A stretch of 64,000 bases of DNA, from positions 1 to 64,000 of the forward strand of contig NZ_QOUX01000025.1 of NCBI RefSeq assembly GCF_004116265.1, in the 5' to 3' direction. Below are positions 42,783-51,490 of this stretch, piece by piece (the first letter of the stretch is position 1; each line of letters begins with the position of its first letter). The stretch comes from Anaerobacillus alkaliphilus. Its GTDB lineage: Bacteria > Bacillota > Bacilli > Bacillales > Anaerobacillaceae. Position numbers and translations under genes: made by a program. The notes beneath the pieces were generated by a model that worked only from the letters and a program-made list of their open reading frames with translations, was not told where the DNA came from and searched no databases.

Positions 42783-43493
42783 ATGGAGCAATTGCCAATT
42801 CATGCAGCAAAAAAATTCGTTAGCAAGTTTCACCCTAACTGCGATGCAGCCTTGCTAGCAGGTAGTGTTGTAAGTGGCCAAGCAACCGCAACTTCCGACT
42901 TGGATATTGTCATATTTGACCGCAATCAGTCTCATTCCTATAGAGAGTCTTTGGTAGAGTTTGGCTGGCCGATAGAGGTATTTGTACATAATCTAGATTC
43001 TTATAAACCATTTTTCGTTAGTGATTGTGAAAGGGCGCGACCGACGTTACCGAGGATGGTGTCAGAAGGAGTAATTCTTAAGGACAATGGGATTGTTGTT
43101 GACATAAAGAACGAGGCAAATGAGTTGCTGGCAAAAGGACCAGAGAAGTGGTCGGGTGAAATCATTCGATTAAAAAGGTACTTTATCACTGACGCTTTGG
43201 ATGATTTGCTTGGCGCAACTGACCGATCGGAGGAATTACAGATTGCCAACACTTTAACAGAACTTGTTAGTGAATTTGTATTAAGAACTAACGGGCACTG
43301 GATCGGTTCCTCTAAATGGGTCATGCGGACGTTGAAGCAGTTTGATGAACAGTTCGCTCAACAGTATTTTGAGTCATTTGATCTGTTTTATCGGACGGGG
43401 GATAAGGCAGACGTTGCTGACCTAGTCGAAGATGTTCTACGTCCTTATGGAGGAAGATTGTTTGAGGGGTTTTCGATAGGGAAGAATAGTTGA
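42783..43493 (+). CDS. Nucleotidyltransferase domain protein
   Basis: A 236-residue protein. ATG 42783 follows GGAGGAAG; the longer frame upstream overlaps the terminator. Residues about 20-50 hold the polymerase-beta fold signature LLAGSVVSGQATATSDLDIVIFD (GS...SDxDxxxF). A helical C-terminal region resembles those of small-molecule nucleotidyltransferases. It could modify an antibiotic or a tRNA-like substrate, but no partner is adjacent. It lies where gatCAB would follow opuE in B. subtilis, so synteny breaks here. Confidence 0.8.
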   Translation: MEQLPIHAAKKFVSKFHPNCDAALLAGSVVSGQATATSDLDIVIFDRNQSHSYRESLVEFGWPIEVFVHNLDSYKPFFVSDCERARPTLPRMVSEGVILKDNGIVVDIKNEANELLAKGPEKWSGEIIRLKRYFITDALDDLLGATDRSEELQIANTLTELVSEFVLRTNGHWIGSSKWVMRTLKQFDEQFAQQYFESFDLFYRTGDKADVADLVEDVLRPYGGRLFEGFSIGKNS

Positions 43494-43528
43494 GGTTGTA
43501 TTGTAGGTTTTAGTGTAGGTTAGATCGA

Positions 43529-44060
43529 CGTTGCTGCGCGTGTTTACCAGTAACTAGGAGAATTGTGTAAGTGGCGGAGATCTTGCTGCTGGTATTTTCC
43601 AGTGATTAGGAGAATTGTGTAAGCGGCGGAGATCTTGCTGCTGGTATATTCCAGTAACTAGGAGAACCTTGTAAGCGAGAATGATCTTGCTGCGTTTATT
43701 TACCAGTAACTAGGAGAAAGTTGTAAGCGGTAATGCTCTAGCTGCGTGTGTTTACCAGTAACTAGGAGAAAGTTGTAAGTGAGAATGATCTTGCTACTTG
43801 TATCTTCCAGTAACTAGGAGAATGTTGTAAGCAAGAATGATCTTGCTACTTGTATCTTCCAGTAACTAGGAGAAAGTTGTAAGTGAGAATGATCTTGCTG
43901 CTCGCATCTTCCAGTAACTAGGAGAATATTGCAAACTAGAATGATCTTGTTGCTTGTATCTTCCAGTAACTAGGAGAATCTTGTAAGCAAGAATGATCTT
44001 GCCGCTCTTATTTTCCAGTAACTAGGAGAGTATCGTAAGTAAGAATGATGTAGGCGCATG
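43529..44060 (+). repeat. Tandem array, about 10 copies of a 52-bp unit
   Basis: CCAG(T/G)AACTAGGAGAA recurs at 43547, 43599, 43651, 43703, 43755, 43807, 43859, 43911, 43963 and 44015, exactly every 52 bases. The unit runs CCAGTAACTAGGAGAA-TTGTAAGC-GAATGATCTTGCTGC-TGGTATCTT with changes between copies. No spacer-and-repeat pattern, so it is not a CRISPR. No coding frame is maintained throughout. Between the nucleotidyltransferase and the pspA operon. Confidence 0.95.
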
Positions 44061-44148
44061 CAATTCTTGGCTATCACATAAAAAATTTAGCTCAAAGTTA
44101 GCAACAAAACATATCCACCTATATCTCAAACATTTTTCTTTAAAATAA

Positions 44149-44175
44149 TGAAACCTAACTTTGTAAAAAACCGTA
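44149..44175 (+). promoter_or_regulatory. Sigma-W-type promoter of pspA-nfeD-floT
   Basis: TGAAAC (44149-44154), 17 bases, CGTA (44172-44175) matches the B. subtilis sigma-W consensus (TGAAAC, 16-17 bases, CGTA). It lies ~65 bases before pspA. PspA and flotillin genes are known sigma-W targets. Confidence 0.8.
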
Positions 44176-44239
44176 AATACTACTATAAAAAGTTATAATT
44201 TCATTTAAGTTGAAATTTACTAAATAAGGAGGGGTTTTT

Positions 44240-44911
44240 ATGTTTGAATTTTTTAAACGAATTAAGACGGTAGTTAGTTCTGAGCTTAACAGTGCGCTTG
44301 ACAAAGCGGAGGATCCAGAAAAAATGTTAGATCAGTATGTAAGAGACATGAGTGCTGAAATCAGGGAGGTGGAAGCAGCGACGGCAAAAATGATTGCCGA
44401 AGAAAAGTTGTTTAATAAAAAGGTCAATGAAGCACGAGACATGGTTGAGAAGCGTGAACAACAAGCATTACAAGCGTTACAAAGCGGTAATGAAGATTTA
44501 GCAAGACGTGCGTTAGAAGATAAGCAACGATTAGCAAATGAATATGTACAGTTAGAACAACTTCACCGCAGTACGGCACTTCAAGCAGAAGACTTAAAAG
44601 AAAAGCTGAAGCAAATGAAATCAGAATTCCGTGAGATGGAGTTAAAACGAGATACATTGAAGGCGAAAGCTGGTGCAGCGAAAGCAAAAGCACAGATGAA
44701 CCGTTCGTTATCGTCGATGAATAACGGAGGATCTAAGCAAGGCTTTGAGCGTATGGAAAAGAAGGTTATGCAATTCGAAGCTGAAGCTGAGGCAAGTGAA
44801 GACTTACGAGTGGCAAACCAAAGCTTAGATAAGGAGCTAGATGCCCTTCATAAAGAGAGCAGCGTTGACCTTGAGCTTGCCCGGTTAAAAGAAAAACTTA
44901 ACAGTGAATGA
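44240..44911 (+). CDS. pspA: PspA/IM30 family membrane-stress protein
   Basis: A 223-residue, almost wholly helical protein of the PspA/Vipp1 family (MFEFFKRIKTVVSSELNSALDKAEDPEKMLDQYVRDM at the N-terminus, then long coiled coil). It binds and protects stressed membranes as an ESCRT-III-like polymer. AAGGAGGGG precedes ATG 44240. First gene of an operon with NfeD and flotillin, downstream of a sigma-W-type promoter. Confidence 0.93.
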   Translation: MFEFFKRIKTVVSSELNSALDKAEDPEKMLDQYVRDMSAEIREVEAATAKMIAEEKLFNKKVNEARDMVEKREQQALQALQSGNEDLARRALEDKQRLANEYVQLEQLHRSTALQAEDLKEKLKQMKSEFREMELKRDTLKAKAGAAKAKAQMNRSLSSMNNGGSKQGFERMEKKVMQFEAEAEASEDLRVANQSLDKELDALHKESSVDLELARLKEKLNSE

Positions 44912-44920
44912 GGGTAATCA

Positions 44921-45454
44921 ATGGAGCTTTTTGGCTTTACCTTAGAAACAATTTATATGTATGCGCTAATTATTGGTGCGAGCTTAACATTACTTTATAT
45001 CTTGTTCGGCGATTTATTAGAAGGGATCTTCGAGTCATTATCTGAAGGTCCCGTAAATCCAACTGTCGTTTTGGCGTTTATAACAATTTTTAGTGCGATG
45101 GCTTATTTGATGGAGAGGTTAACTTCCGTTCATAGTTTTATAGTCTTTTTGGCTTCTCTTGTCACTGCACTCATTTTAGTGACGTTGTTAAATGTTTTCA
45201 TTTTAATACCACTTTCTCAAGCGGAGGCGACGATGGCCTATTCTGATGAAGATCTAAAAGGTCGGATTGGTAAGGTGATTACCTCGATACCTGTCGATGG
45301 TTTTGGGGAAGTAATGATCCAAGGACACGGTGGTAACATCGCCAAGTCTGCGGTGAGCTTCGAAAATGATGCGATTCCTTATGATACAGATGTATTAGTA
45401 ATTGAAGTGAAAAACGGGGTATTACATGTGGTGCCTCATGAAAAATTCGATTAA
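44921..45454 (+). CDS. NfeD-like membrane protein (YuaF type)
   Basis: A 177-residue protein with three TM segments (about 12-30, 45-60, 68-95) followed by a small OB-fold domain (GRIGKVITSIPVDGFGEVMIQGHGGNIAKSAVSFENDAIPYDTDVLVIEVKNGVLHV) of the NfeD class. YuaF partners the flotillin YuaG/FloT in B. subtilis, and here it directly precedes floT (12 bases apart). Likely involved in membrane-domain organisation. Confidence 0.88.
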   Translation: MELFGFTLETIYMYALIIGASLTLLYILFGDLLEGIFESLSEGPVNPTVVLAFITIFSAMAYLMERLTSVHSFIVFLASLVTALILVTLLNVFILIPLSQAEATMAYSDEDLKGRIGKVITSIPVDGFGEVMIQGHGGNIAKSAVSFENDAIPYDTDVLVIEVKNGVLHVVPHEKFD

Positions 45455-45466
45455 TTGGAGGTTATT

Positions 45467-47005
45467 ATGGATTTAATTTATATTGTTGTAGGTATTGTAG
45501 CATTTTTAATTTTAGCTCTTATTGGTGTATTTGTAACAAAGTATCGTACAGTTGGTCCAGATGAGGCTTTAATTGTAACAGGTAGTTATTTAGGCGGAAA
45601 AAATGTTAACATTGACGAATCTGGCAATAAAATAAAAATTGTTCGTGGTGGTGGTACATTTGTTTTTCCAGTATTCCATCAATCAGCATCTTTAAGTCTA
45701 TTATCTAGTAAAATTGATGTTTCTACTCCTGAGGTTTACACAGAACAAGGTGTACCTGTTATGGCTGACGGAACAGCGATCATAAAGATTGGTGGCTCAA
45801 TTGGTGAAATAGCCACAGCTGCCGAGCAGTTTCTTGGGAAAACAAAAGCAGATCGTGAAAATGAAGCAAAAGAAGTATTAGAAGGTCATTTACGTTCAAT
45901 CTTAGGTTCGTTAACGGTTGAAGAAATTTATAAAAATCGGGAGAAGTTCTCGCAAGAAGTTCAACGAGTTGCATCACAAGACTTAGCGAAAATGGGTCTT
46001 GTCATTGTTTCATTTACAATTAAAGATGTTCGTGACAAAAATGGTTACTTAGAATCACTTGGAAAGGCACGGATTTCTCAAGTGAAGCGTGATGCTGACA
46101 TCGCCACGGCGGAAGCAGATAAAGAAACGAGAATTAAGCGTGCTGAAGCTGACAAAGAAGCAAAACGTGCTGAATTAGAAAGGGCAACGGAAATTGCAGA
46201 AGCTGAAAAGGTAAATAAATTAAAAGTTGCTGAGTTCCGTAGAGAACAAGATGTAGCAAAGGCACGAGCTGACCAAGCGTACCATTTAGAAGAAGCTCGT
46301 TCGAAACAAGAAGTTATGGAACAACAAATGCAAATTCAAATTATTGAGCGTCAAAAGCAAATCGAATTAGAAGAAAAAGAGATTCTTAGACGTGAAAAAC
46401 AATACGATTCAGAAGTTAAGAAAAAGGCAGATGCGGATCGTTATTCAGTCGAGCAAGCGGCTGAAGCAGATAAAACAAAACAATTTACTGAAGCAGATGC
46501 TCACAAATACCGTATTGAAGCCATGGCTAAAGCCGAAGCTGAAAAAATTCGACTTGACGGTATTGCGAAAGCCGAAGCTGAACGTGCAAAAGGTCAATCA
46601 GAAGCAGAAGTTATCCGCTTAAAAGGTCTTGCTGAAGCGGAAGCGAAAGAGAAGATTGCAGAAGCATTCGAGAAGTACGGCCAAGCGGCTATGCTTGATA
46701 TGATCTTAGAAATGCTTCCTTCATATGCAAGAGAGGTTGCTAGTCCACTAGCTAATATAGATAAGATCACAGTTGTTGACACAGGTTCAAGCGGCGAAAA
46801 TGGCGGTGCGAACAAAGTCACTGGATATGCAACAAACTTAATGTCAACATTACAGGAGTCATTAAAAGCTTCATCTGGCATTGATGTTAAAGAGTTGATT
46901 GAGAACTTCTCTGGTAAAGGCAATGTGAGAGCAAGCATTGACCAGTTATCAAACGAATTAGCAGCATCAAAAGCTCCAGTGGAGCAACCGAAAACAGAAG
47001 AATAA
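45467..47005 (+). CDS. floT: Flotillin-like protein FloT (YuaG)
   Basis: A 512-residue flotillin. ATG 45467 lies eight bases after TTGGAGG. One N-terminal membrane segment (about 2-23) is followed by the SPFH domain (VGPDEALIVTGSYLGGK, GVPVMADGTAIIKIGGSIGEI) and a long Ala/Glu/Lys coiled coil with EAEAEK-like repeats, then a C-terminal oligomerisation region. It scaffolds membrane microdomains that affect fluidity, signalling and sporulation. Downstream of pspA and nfeD under a sigma-W-type promoter. Confidence 0.95.
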   Translation: MDLIYIVVGIVAFLILALIGVFVTKYRTVGPDEALIVTGSYLGGKNVNIDESGNKIKIVRGGGTFVFPVFHQSASLSLLSSKIDVSTPEVYTEQGVPVMADGTAIIKIGGSIGEIATAAEQFLGKTKADRENEAKEVLEGHLRSILGSLTVEEIYKNREKFSQEVQRVASQDLAKMGLVIVSFTIKDVRDKNGYLESLGKARISQVKRDADIATAEADKETRIKRAEADKEAKRAELERATEIAEAEKVNKLKVAEFRREQDVAKARADQAYHLEEARSKQEVMEQQMQIQIIERQKQIELEEKEILRREKQYDSEVKKKADADRYSVEQAAEADKTKQFTEADAHKYRIEAMAKAEAEKIRLDGIAKAEAERAKGQSEAEVIRLKGLAEAEAKEKIAEAFEKYGQAAMLDMILEMLPSYAREVASPLANIDKITVVDTGSSGENGGANKVTGYATNLMSTLQESLKASSGIDVKELIENFSGKGNVRASIDQLSNELAASKAPVEQPKTEE

Positions 47006-47012
47006 GATGTAA

Positions 47013-47042
47013 AAGCCGGCCTTTAGAGGCTGGCTTTTCTTC
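47013..47042 (+). terminator. Terminator of the pspA-nfeD-floT operon
   Basis: AAAAGCCGGCC pairs with GGCTGGCTTTT around TTTAGA, with one wobble, followed by CTT. Confidence 0.82.
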
Positions 47043-47075
47043 ATCTAGTAAAACTAATAGCTAGAGGTGATCAAA

Positions 47076-47582
47076 ATGACGATCAGAACAATAGTAATGA
47101 TCTTAATAGCGTCCGTTATCATTGTAGGTTGCGGGAAAAGCGATGAACATCAATATAATGGAGTTACTGTGAAGGTAGATCCACATGCTGTAAGTTATGA
47201 CTTTCCACCCGCTGTTCCGGGCTATGCTCATGCTGGTGATATAAAAATTGAAATGGTTCGTGGTGGTTATGAGTGGGAAGCGAACAATCAAACAATCATG
47301 TCGGACGCAGCATCCCCAAACCAAATTGCTGAGTGGTTTGAAGCGTTGGAGTTAGCTCCGAATTCGAAAGTAGAAATTGAACTAGAAGGTCAGCCTTCTC
47401 TAGAGGTATTTTTATGGGAATCAGACTACAGAGAGGTAGAAGTTCCGGTAAAAGAAAGTGAAATTCAACTACCCGATACAAAAGGCAGATACATCTACGA
47501 AGTAGTTGCCAATTGGTCTAGCTTTGGCAAGGAAAAAGCCAAAGGGCGCGTTTCTTATACATTTGTTGTGGAGATACAGTAA
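47076..47582 (+). CDS. Hypothetical lipoprotein
   Basis: A 168-residue lipoprotein. ATG 47076 follows AGAGGTGAT. Signal segment TIRTIVMILIASVIIVGC with lipobox IVGC, then an all-beta-looking domain (IKIEMVRGGYEWEANNQTIMSDAASPNQIAEWF, KVEIELEGQPSLEVFLWESD, YIYEVVANWSS...YTFVVEI). No family is recognised. The Trp/Tyr pattern resembles small extracytoplasmic domains found in other Bacillus lipoproteins. Monocistronic. Confidence 0.8.
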   Translation: MTIRTIVMILIASVIIVGCGKSDEHQYNGVTVKVDPHAVSYDFPPAVPGYAHAGDIKIEMVRGGYEWEANNQTIMSDAASPNQIAEWFEALELAPNSKVEIELEGQPSLEVFLWESDYREVEVPVKESEIQLPDTKGRYIYEVVANWSSFGKEKAKGRVSYTFVVEIQ

Positions 47583-47587
47583 TAAGT

Positions 47588-47621
47588 GAAGGCCTGCCAA
47601 GCGGGTCTTCTTTCTTTTTTC
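47588..47621 (+). terminator. Terminator after the lipoprotein gene
   Basis: GAAGGCCTGC pairs with GCGGGTCTTC (two wobbles) around CAA, followed by TTCTTTTTT. Confidence 0.75.
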
Positions 47622-47730
47622 TAAATGAATAGCAACTTCCTAAAAATGGAATATTAAAAATGTGACATTTAGGTTAGTTTGTGTTTATATTACATATTCT
47701 TTAAGGACGAGCTCGCTGGAGGTTTGATGA

Positions 47731-48276
47731 GTGAATAATAAAGAAAAAATTGAAGAACTGTACAAGCAAGTAAGTATACAAACCTATGAAAAATTGGACA
47801 TCTGGAAGGATACTATTTTATTTACGTGGCAATGGTGGATTGGGGTTGGTTTGTCTATCATCCCTTGGATATTATGGATTATCTTTAGGAGAAAAGAAAG
47901 CACGTTACGTCTTTTAACAGTTGGTTTTTTTGTTATGTTTCTTTCTACGTTTTTGGATTCGATCGGTGTCCAGTTAGGATTATGGTATTATACACATGCA
48001 CCGCTTCCGTTAATTCCAGCATTTTTTCCGTGGGATACAACCTTAATGCCTATTGTCATCATGGGGTTGATCCAGTTTAAACCGAAGCTAAGCCCTTATA
48101 TCAAAGGCTTGATATTTGCAGGGTTAACTTCATATGTGGGAGAACCCCTGTTTATTTGGCTCGAACTATATAAGCCAATCGCTTGGAAACATATCTATTC
48201 GTTCCCAATTTATTTTTTGATATATTTGATTTCGAATAAAATATACATCGGAAACTCTTATCATAAAAGCACTTAA
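47731..48276 (+). CDS. CBO0543 family membrane protein
   Basis: A 181-residue protein with about five TM segments and the family features WQWWIGVGLSIIPWILWI, GVQLGLWYY, PAFFPWDTTLMPI and SYVGEPLFIWLELYKPIAWKHIYSFPIY. GTG 47731 follows GGAGG. These proteins occur in spore-formers as integral membrane proteins of unknown role. Confidence 0.82.
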   Translation: MNNKEKIEELYKQVSIQTYEKLDIWKDTILFTWQWWIGVGLSIIPWILWIIFRRKESTLRLLTVGFFVMFLSTFLDSIGVQLGLWYYTHAPLPLIPAFFPWDTTLMPIVIMGLIQFKPKLSPYIKGLIFAGLTSYVGEPLFIWLELYKPIAWKHIYSFPIYFLIYLISNKIYIGNSYHKST

Positions 48277-48390
48277 CCTTTAGACGAAAGTAAGTGTCTT
48301 TCTTTTTTTCTGAATATTCAGCAATGACTTGAAACTTATTACGCTTTTGTTCGTATATATAGTGAGAACACGTTTAAGGAGGGCTAATTG

Positions 48391-48867
48391 ATGGAAGAAA
48401 AATGGGTAAATAAATTCCTCGATGAAAAGTATCAAGCTAGTTTTTTTTCGCGGTTGTTGGCGATTTTTTACGATCTCATCACATTGGCAGTGGTTCTAAT
48501 TATATCTGGAATTCTAATGACTTGGTGGATGTTTCACCAATCGAATGCCCCTGACACTAGTAATCTCTTTTATATTCGGGAATATATTTGGGAGCATGAA
48601 TTTCATTTGTTTGTGATTAATTGGATTGTCTTAGGAATCGTGGCAATCGTTGTTCAATATATAATCCCCATGTTTTCAAAGCAAACGGTAGGGATGAAGA
48701 TGGTAGGCTTATATTTACGGGATGAAAATGCCAACGAGATAAGTAAAAGTCAGTATGCAAAAAGAGAAATGCTGAAAGTGTTTTTATTTCCGACAATCTT
48801 CTTTTCTTTTAAAAAAGGAAAACGGCCTTTGTATGACCAATATTCTAAAACATTCTTGTTATATTAA
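48391..48867 (+). CDS. RDD family membrane protein
   Basis: A 158-residue protein. ATG 48391 follows AAGGAGGG. The RDD pattern begins at FFSRLLAIFYDLITLAVV (the usual R-D-D reads R..D here), with three TM segments and the C-terminal KQTVGMKMVGLYLRDENANEISKSQYAKREMLKVFLFPTIFF. Function of the family is unclear (ion or sodium/proton exchange has been proposed for some). Nine bases before the next ORF frame, probably co-transcribed with it. Confidence 0.82.
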   Translation: MEEKWVNKFLDEKYQASFFSRLLAIFYDLITLAVVLIISGILMTWWMFHQSNAPDTSNLFYIREYIWEHEFHLFVINWIVLGIVAIVVQYIIPMFSKQTVGMKMVGLYLRDENANEISKSQYAKREMLKVFLFPTIFFSFKKGKRPLYDQYSKTFLLY

Positions 48868-48881
48868 GGGGAGAGGTGAAA

Positions 48882-49328
48882 ATGTTAGAAAAGATTATCT
48901 CCTACACAATTGCTTTTTTTTTCACTGTAGGAGTTTACTGGAAGTTTGTCCTACCAATCGAAATGTCGGAGTTAATTCAAAACCAAACATTGCTTCAGTT
49001 GATTATCTTTATAACTCTAGCAATCTTTCCTCTTCTGATGGCTTGGACGGTTAATACGAGAGGAGTAAAGTCTTTACTAATTTCTTTACCATTTTATCTG
49101 AGTGGCTTACTTCTATTGTACCGTGGCTTTTACCTGAGCGATCAATATTCAATACTTGATACATTGTTCGCAAAAATAGTGAGTACCCATTCAGAAGGGG
49201 ATTGGGTAGCGGCAACATTCTTGGGCCTCGAAAGTTTTCTGTTTTATATTATTGTCGCTGAGCTAGGGGTGATCATCTCTCTCATTGTCTTTAAACAAGA
49301 GAAAAAGGTCGTTGCGAAGGGACTTTAA
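48882..49328 (+). CDS. Hypothetical four-TM membrane protein
   Basis: A 148-residue protein from ATG 48882 behind GGGGAGAGGTG. Four hydrophobic segments (about 6-24, 36-54, 62-80, 115-136) with short loops. Not recognised. It follows the RDD gene by 14 bases, so the two probably form an operon. Confidence 0.72.
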   Translation: MLEKIISYTIAFFFTVGVYWKFVLPIEMSELIQNQTLLQLIIFITLAIFPLLMAWTVNTRGVKSLLISLPFYLSGLLLLYRGFYLSDQYSILDTLFAKIVSTHSEGDWVAATFLGLESFLFYIIVAELGVIISLIVFKQEKKVVAKGL

Positions 49329-49363
49329 TTCATTCGTAATGAGTATAGCAAGGTAAAGGATTA

Positions 49364-49389
49364 AGGCTCATCTGAAGCCTATTTTTTTT
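49364..49389 (+). terminator. Terminator after the four-TM protein gene
   Basis: AGGCT pairs with AGCCT around CATCTGA, followed by ATTTTTTTT. The stem is short but the T-run is strong. Confidence 0.65.
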
Positions 49390-49435
49390 GTAGTTAGAAA
49401 AAATGTTTGACATGGTTGAGATAAGGGGTTAATAT

Positions 49436-49500
49436 TATCTTAAATTCAAGATAATTTAATTCAAGATATTTTTTGAGTATATACCTTGAAATCAAGATAA
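49436..49500 (+). promoter_or_regulatory. MhqR-type operators before the DoxX gene
   Basis: TATCTTAAATTCAAGATA (49437-49454), a half-site TTCAAGATA (49460-49468), and ACCTTGAAATCAAGATA (49483-49499) are palindromes of the form TATCTTGAATTCAAGATA, close to the MhqR box known from B. subtilis (TATCTCGAATTCGAGATA). Confidence 0.65.
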
Positions 49501-49523
49501 AAACAACTTTAGGAGGAATTAGA

Positions 49524-49922
49524 ATGGAAGATTTAGGTTTATTAATTATTCGTGTAGTAGTCGGTGCTTTATTTATTGGTCATGGAGCACAGAAGCTTTT
49601 TGGTTGGTTCGGTGGTTATGGGTTAAAAGGAACGGGCGATTGGCTTGTTTCGATAGGATTAAAACCAGGAGTTACAATGGCATTATTTGCAGGGTTAGGA
49701 GAATTTGTTGGAGGTATCTTATTTATATTAGGGCTTTTAACTCCTTTAGCAGCAGTGTTACTTGCAGGAACAATGCTAGTGGCAATTGTGAAGGTTCACG
49801 GAGCAAACGGTTTATGGGTGACTCAGAATGGATATGAATATAATCTAACGTTAATCGCAGTTGCTATTGGTATTGCCTTAATCGGACCTGGTCAATATGC
49901 GCTTGATGCACTTTTATGGTAA
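49524..49922 (+). CDS. DoxX family membrane protein (MhqP-like)
   Basis: A 132-residue protein. ATG 49524 follows AGGAGGAATTAG; the upstream extension of the frame runs through the operators and is not used. DoxX pattern: [60 protein letters not shown], four TM segments. In B. subtilis the DoxX protein MhqP belongs to the MhqR regulon against quinones and azo compounds. The MhqR-like boxes and adjacent dioxygenase support that context. Confidence 0.88.
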   Translation: MEDLGLLIIRVVVGALFIGHGAQKLFGWFGGYGLKGTGDWLVSIGLKPGVTMALFAGLGEFVGGILFILGLLTPLAAVLLAGTMLVAIVKVHGANGLWVTQNGYEYNLTLIAVAIGIALIGPGQYALDALLW

Positions 49923-49944
49923 TATATCTTGATTTCGAGATATA
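49923..49944 (+). promoter_or_regulatory. MhqR-type operator before the ring-cleaving dioxygenase
   Basis: ATATCTTGATTTCGAGATATA is a near-perfect palindrome related to the two boxes before the DoxX gene and to the B. subtilis MhqR site. It lies just after the DoxX stop, ~140 bases before the dioxygenase. Confidence 0.65.
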
Positions 49945-50085
49945 ATGAGTAATAGATGATAAAACTTAAGTAATACTAATCAAACGATTAATTAGTCTTC
50001 AATGTGTGTAAAACAAGAGTAAGAAGAAGCTAGCAACGCAGGATCATTTCTTTCCTGCGCTTGCCTATTGATGAAAGGAGATAAC

Positions 50086-51024
50086 ATGACTAAAAAAACA
50101 CTAGGTATCCACCATATAACAGCAATCGTCGGTCACCCACAGGAAAATGTAGATTTTTATGCTGGAATTTTAGGTCTTCGCTTAGTTAAGAAAACAGTCA
50201 ACTTTGATGATCCTGGCACGTACCATCTATACTTTGGAAACGAAGGAGGTAGTCCAGGAACAATCATTACCTTCTTTCCGTGGGCAGGTGCTTATAAAGG
50301 AAGAATTGGCGACGGCCAGGTTGGTGTTACTTCTTACGTGGTGCCAACAGGTGCATTAAACTTCTGGAGAGTACGCCTTGAAAAATTTAAGATTGATTAC
50401 AAGGAGACTATTCGCTTTGGCGAAACATACCTAGAGTTTGAAGATCCTCATGGTTTACGTTTAGAAATCGTTGAAAGAGAAGCTGGTGAAAAAAATCACT
50501 GGGAGTTTGGTGAAGTGACATCTGATGTAGCGATTAAAGGCTTTGGTGGAGCAACGTTATTTTCCAACCATCCCGAACAGACAGCTATCATGCTCGAGAA
50601 AATCATGGGGCTTGAGAAAGTTTGTAAAGAAGGGGAGTACTTGCGTTTTCAATCCACTGACGATATCGGAAATATCATTGACTTGAAAATGAAGCCAACC
50701 GGTAAGGGGCAAATGGGTGTTGGCACTGTTCATCATATAGCATGGAGAGCGAAGGATGATGCAGATCAATTGGATTGGAAGCAACACGTAGAAAGCTTCC
50801 GTTTTGGGGTTACTCCAGTTCAGGATCGAAATTACTTTAATGCGATATATTTTAGAGAGCCTGGAGAAATCTTATTTGAAATTGCGACGGATCCCCCAGG
50901 CTTTGCACATGACGAATCGTTTGAGACTATGGGCGAGAATTTAAAGTTACCAGCTCAATATGAAGTTCATCGCGAACAGCTCGAGCAACATCTACTACCA
51001 CTTGAGGTAAGAAAATTAGATTAA
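50086..51024 (+). CDS. Ring-cleaving dioxygenase, VOC family (MhqO-like)
   Basis: A 312-residue extradiol-type dioxygenase. ATG 50086 follows AAAGGAGATAAC. Two VOC modules: the first begins GIHHITAIVGHPQENVDFYAGILGLRLVKKTVNFDDP (metal His), the second has GTVHHIAWRAKDD and PGEILFEIATDPPGFA with the metal Glu. Homologues MhqO/MhqA cleave hydroquinone or catechol rings. Preceded by an MhqR-type palindrome, so induction by quinones or phenols is expected. Confidence 0.9.
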   Translation: MTKKTLGIHHITAIVGHPQENVDFYAGILGLRLVKKTVNFDDPGTYHLYFGNEGGSPGTIITFFPWAGAYKGRIGDGQVGVTSYVVPTGALNFWRVRLEKFKIDYKETIRFGETYLEFEDPHGLRLEIVEREAGEKNHWEFGEVTSDVAIKGFGGATLFSNHPEQTAIMLEKIMGLEKVCKEGEYLRFQSTDDIGNIIDLKMKPTGKGQMGVGTVHHIAWRAKDDADQLDWKQHVESFRFGVTPVQDRNYFNAIYFREPGEILFEIATDPPGFAHDESFETMGENLKLPAQYEVHREQLEQHLLPLEVRKLD

Positions 51025-51190
51025 AGGACTGATCTTGAAGTGAATATGGAATGCACCGAATCTATTTGAAATTTTAGGATGTTTAAATCAAATTAAAAGT
51101 AAATGTATAAAACCCCCAAGCCAAAATTATATTACCAAATATAGTATAGTAACCTTTGAAAAAAGGTAATAAAGTTAAAGGGGAGATACG

Positions 51191-51409
51191 ATGAGTACTA
51201 ATAACGGTGGAGTACTTGATATTTTAAGAAAGCTTGCGCCAGGTGCACCAGTTGCTGAGATTTACCTAAGAGGAAAAAAAGTACCTCTTGTTAATTATGT
51301 TACGATGACCGGGGATTTAGTATTTTTTAACGGACCGAATTGTGAAGTTTGTGTATTTGAAGTAGCAGATATTAACGGTGTTTGCTTTTTACCAGTAGAA
51401 GCTGATTAA
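51191..51409 (+). CDS. Small beta-rich protein, paralogue of the C-terminal domain of the 347-aa repeat protein
   Basis: A 72-residue protein from ATG 51191 behind AAGGGGAGAT. The pattern ILRKLAPGAPVAEIYLRGKKVPLV, then GDLVFFNG and CVFEVADINGVCFLPV matches the last ~65 residues of the convergent gene at 51491-52534 (ILFNLPPNFPVHSLYIEGNSVEVS...FDCEKINGIEFSPK). No named family is recognised. Probably a small barrel used in spore outer layers, given the neighbours. Confidence 0.75.
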   Translation: MSTNNGGVLDILRKLAPGAPVAEIYLRGKKVPLVNYVTMTGDLVFFNGPNCEVCVFEVADINGVCFLPVEAD

Positions 51410-51420
51410 TTTTTTTACAC

Positions 51421-51453
51421 AAAAAGAGGGGATAGACTTATCCTCTCTTTTCA
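51421..51453. terminator. Bidirectional terminator between convergent genes
   Basis: AAAAGAGGGGATA pairs with TATCCTCTCTTTT (one G-T) around GACT. It is flanked by T's in the plus direction and by A's that give T's in the minus direction. Confidence 0.82.
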
Positions 51454-51490
51454 TTGTTTCTATTCGTCCCTTTTAAAAACTGTATCACCA

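Noticed and set aside
43529-44060. Possible CRISPR array
   Set aside because: Whole 52-bp units are similar; there are no constant repeats with unique spacers and no cas genes.
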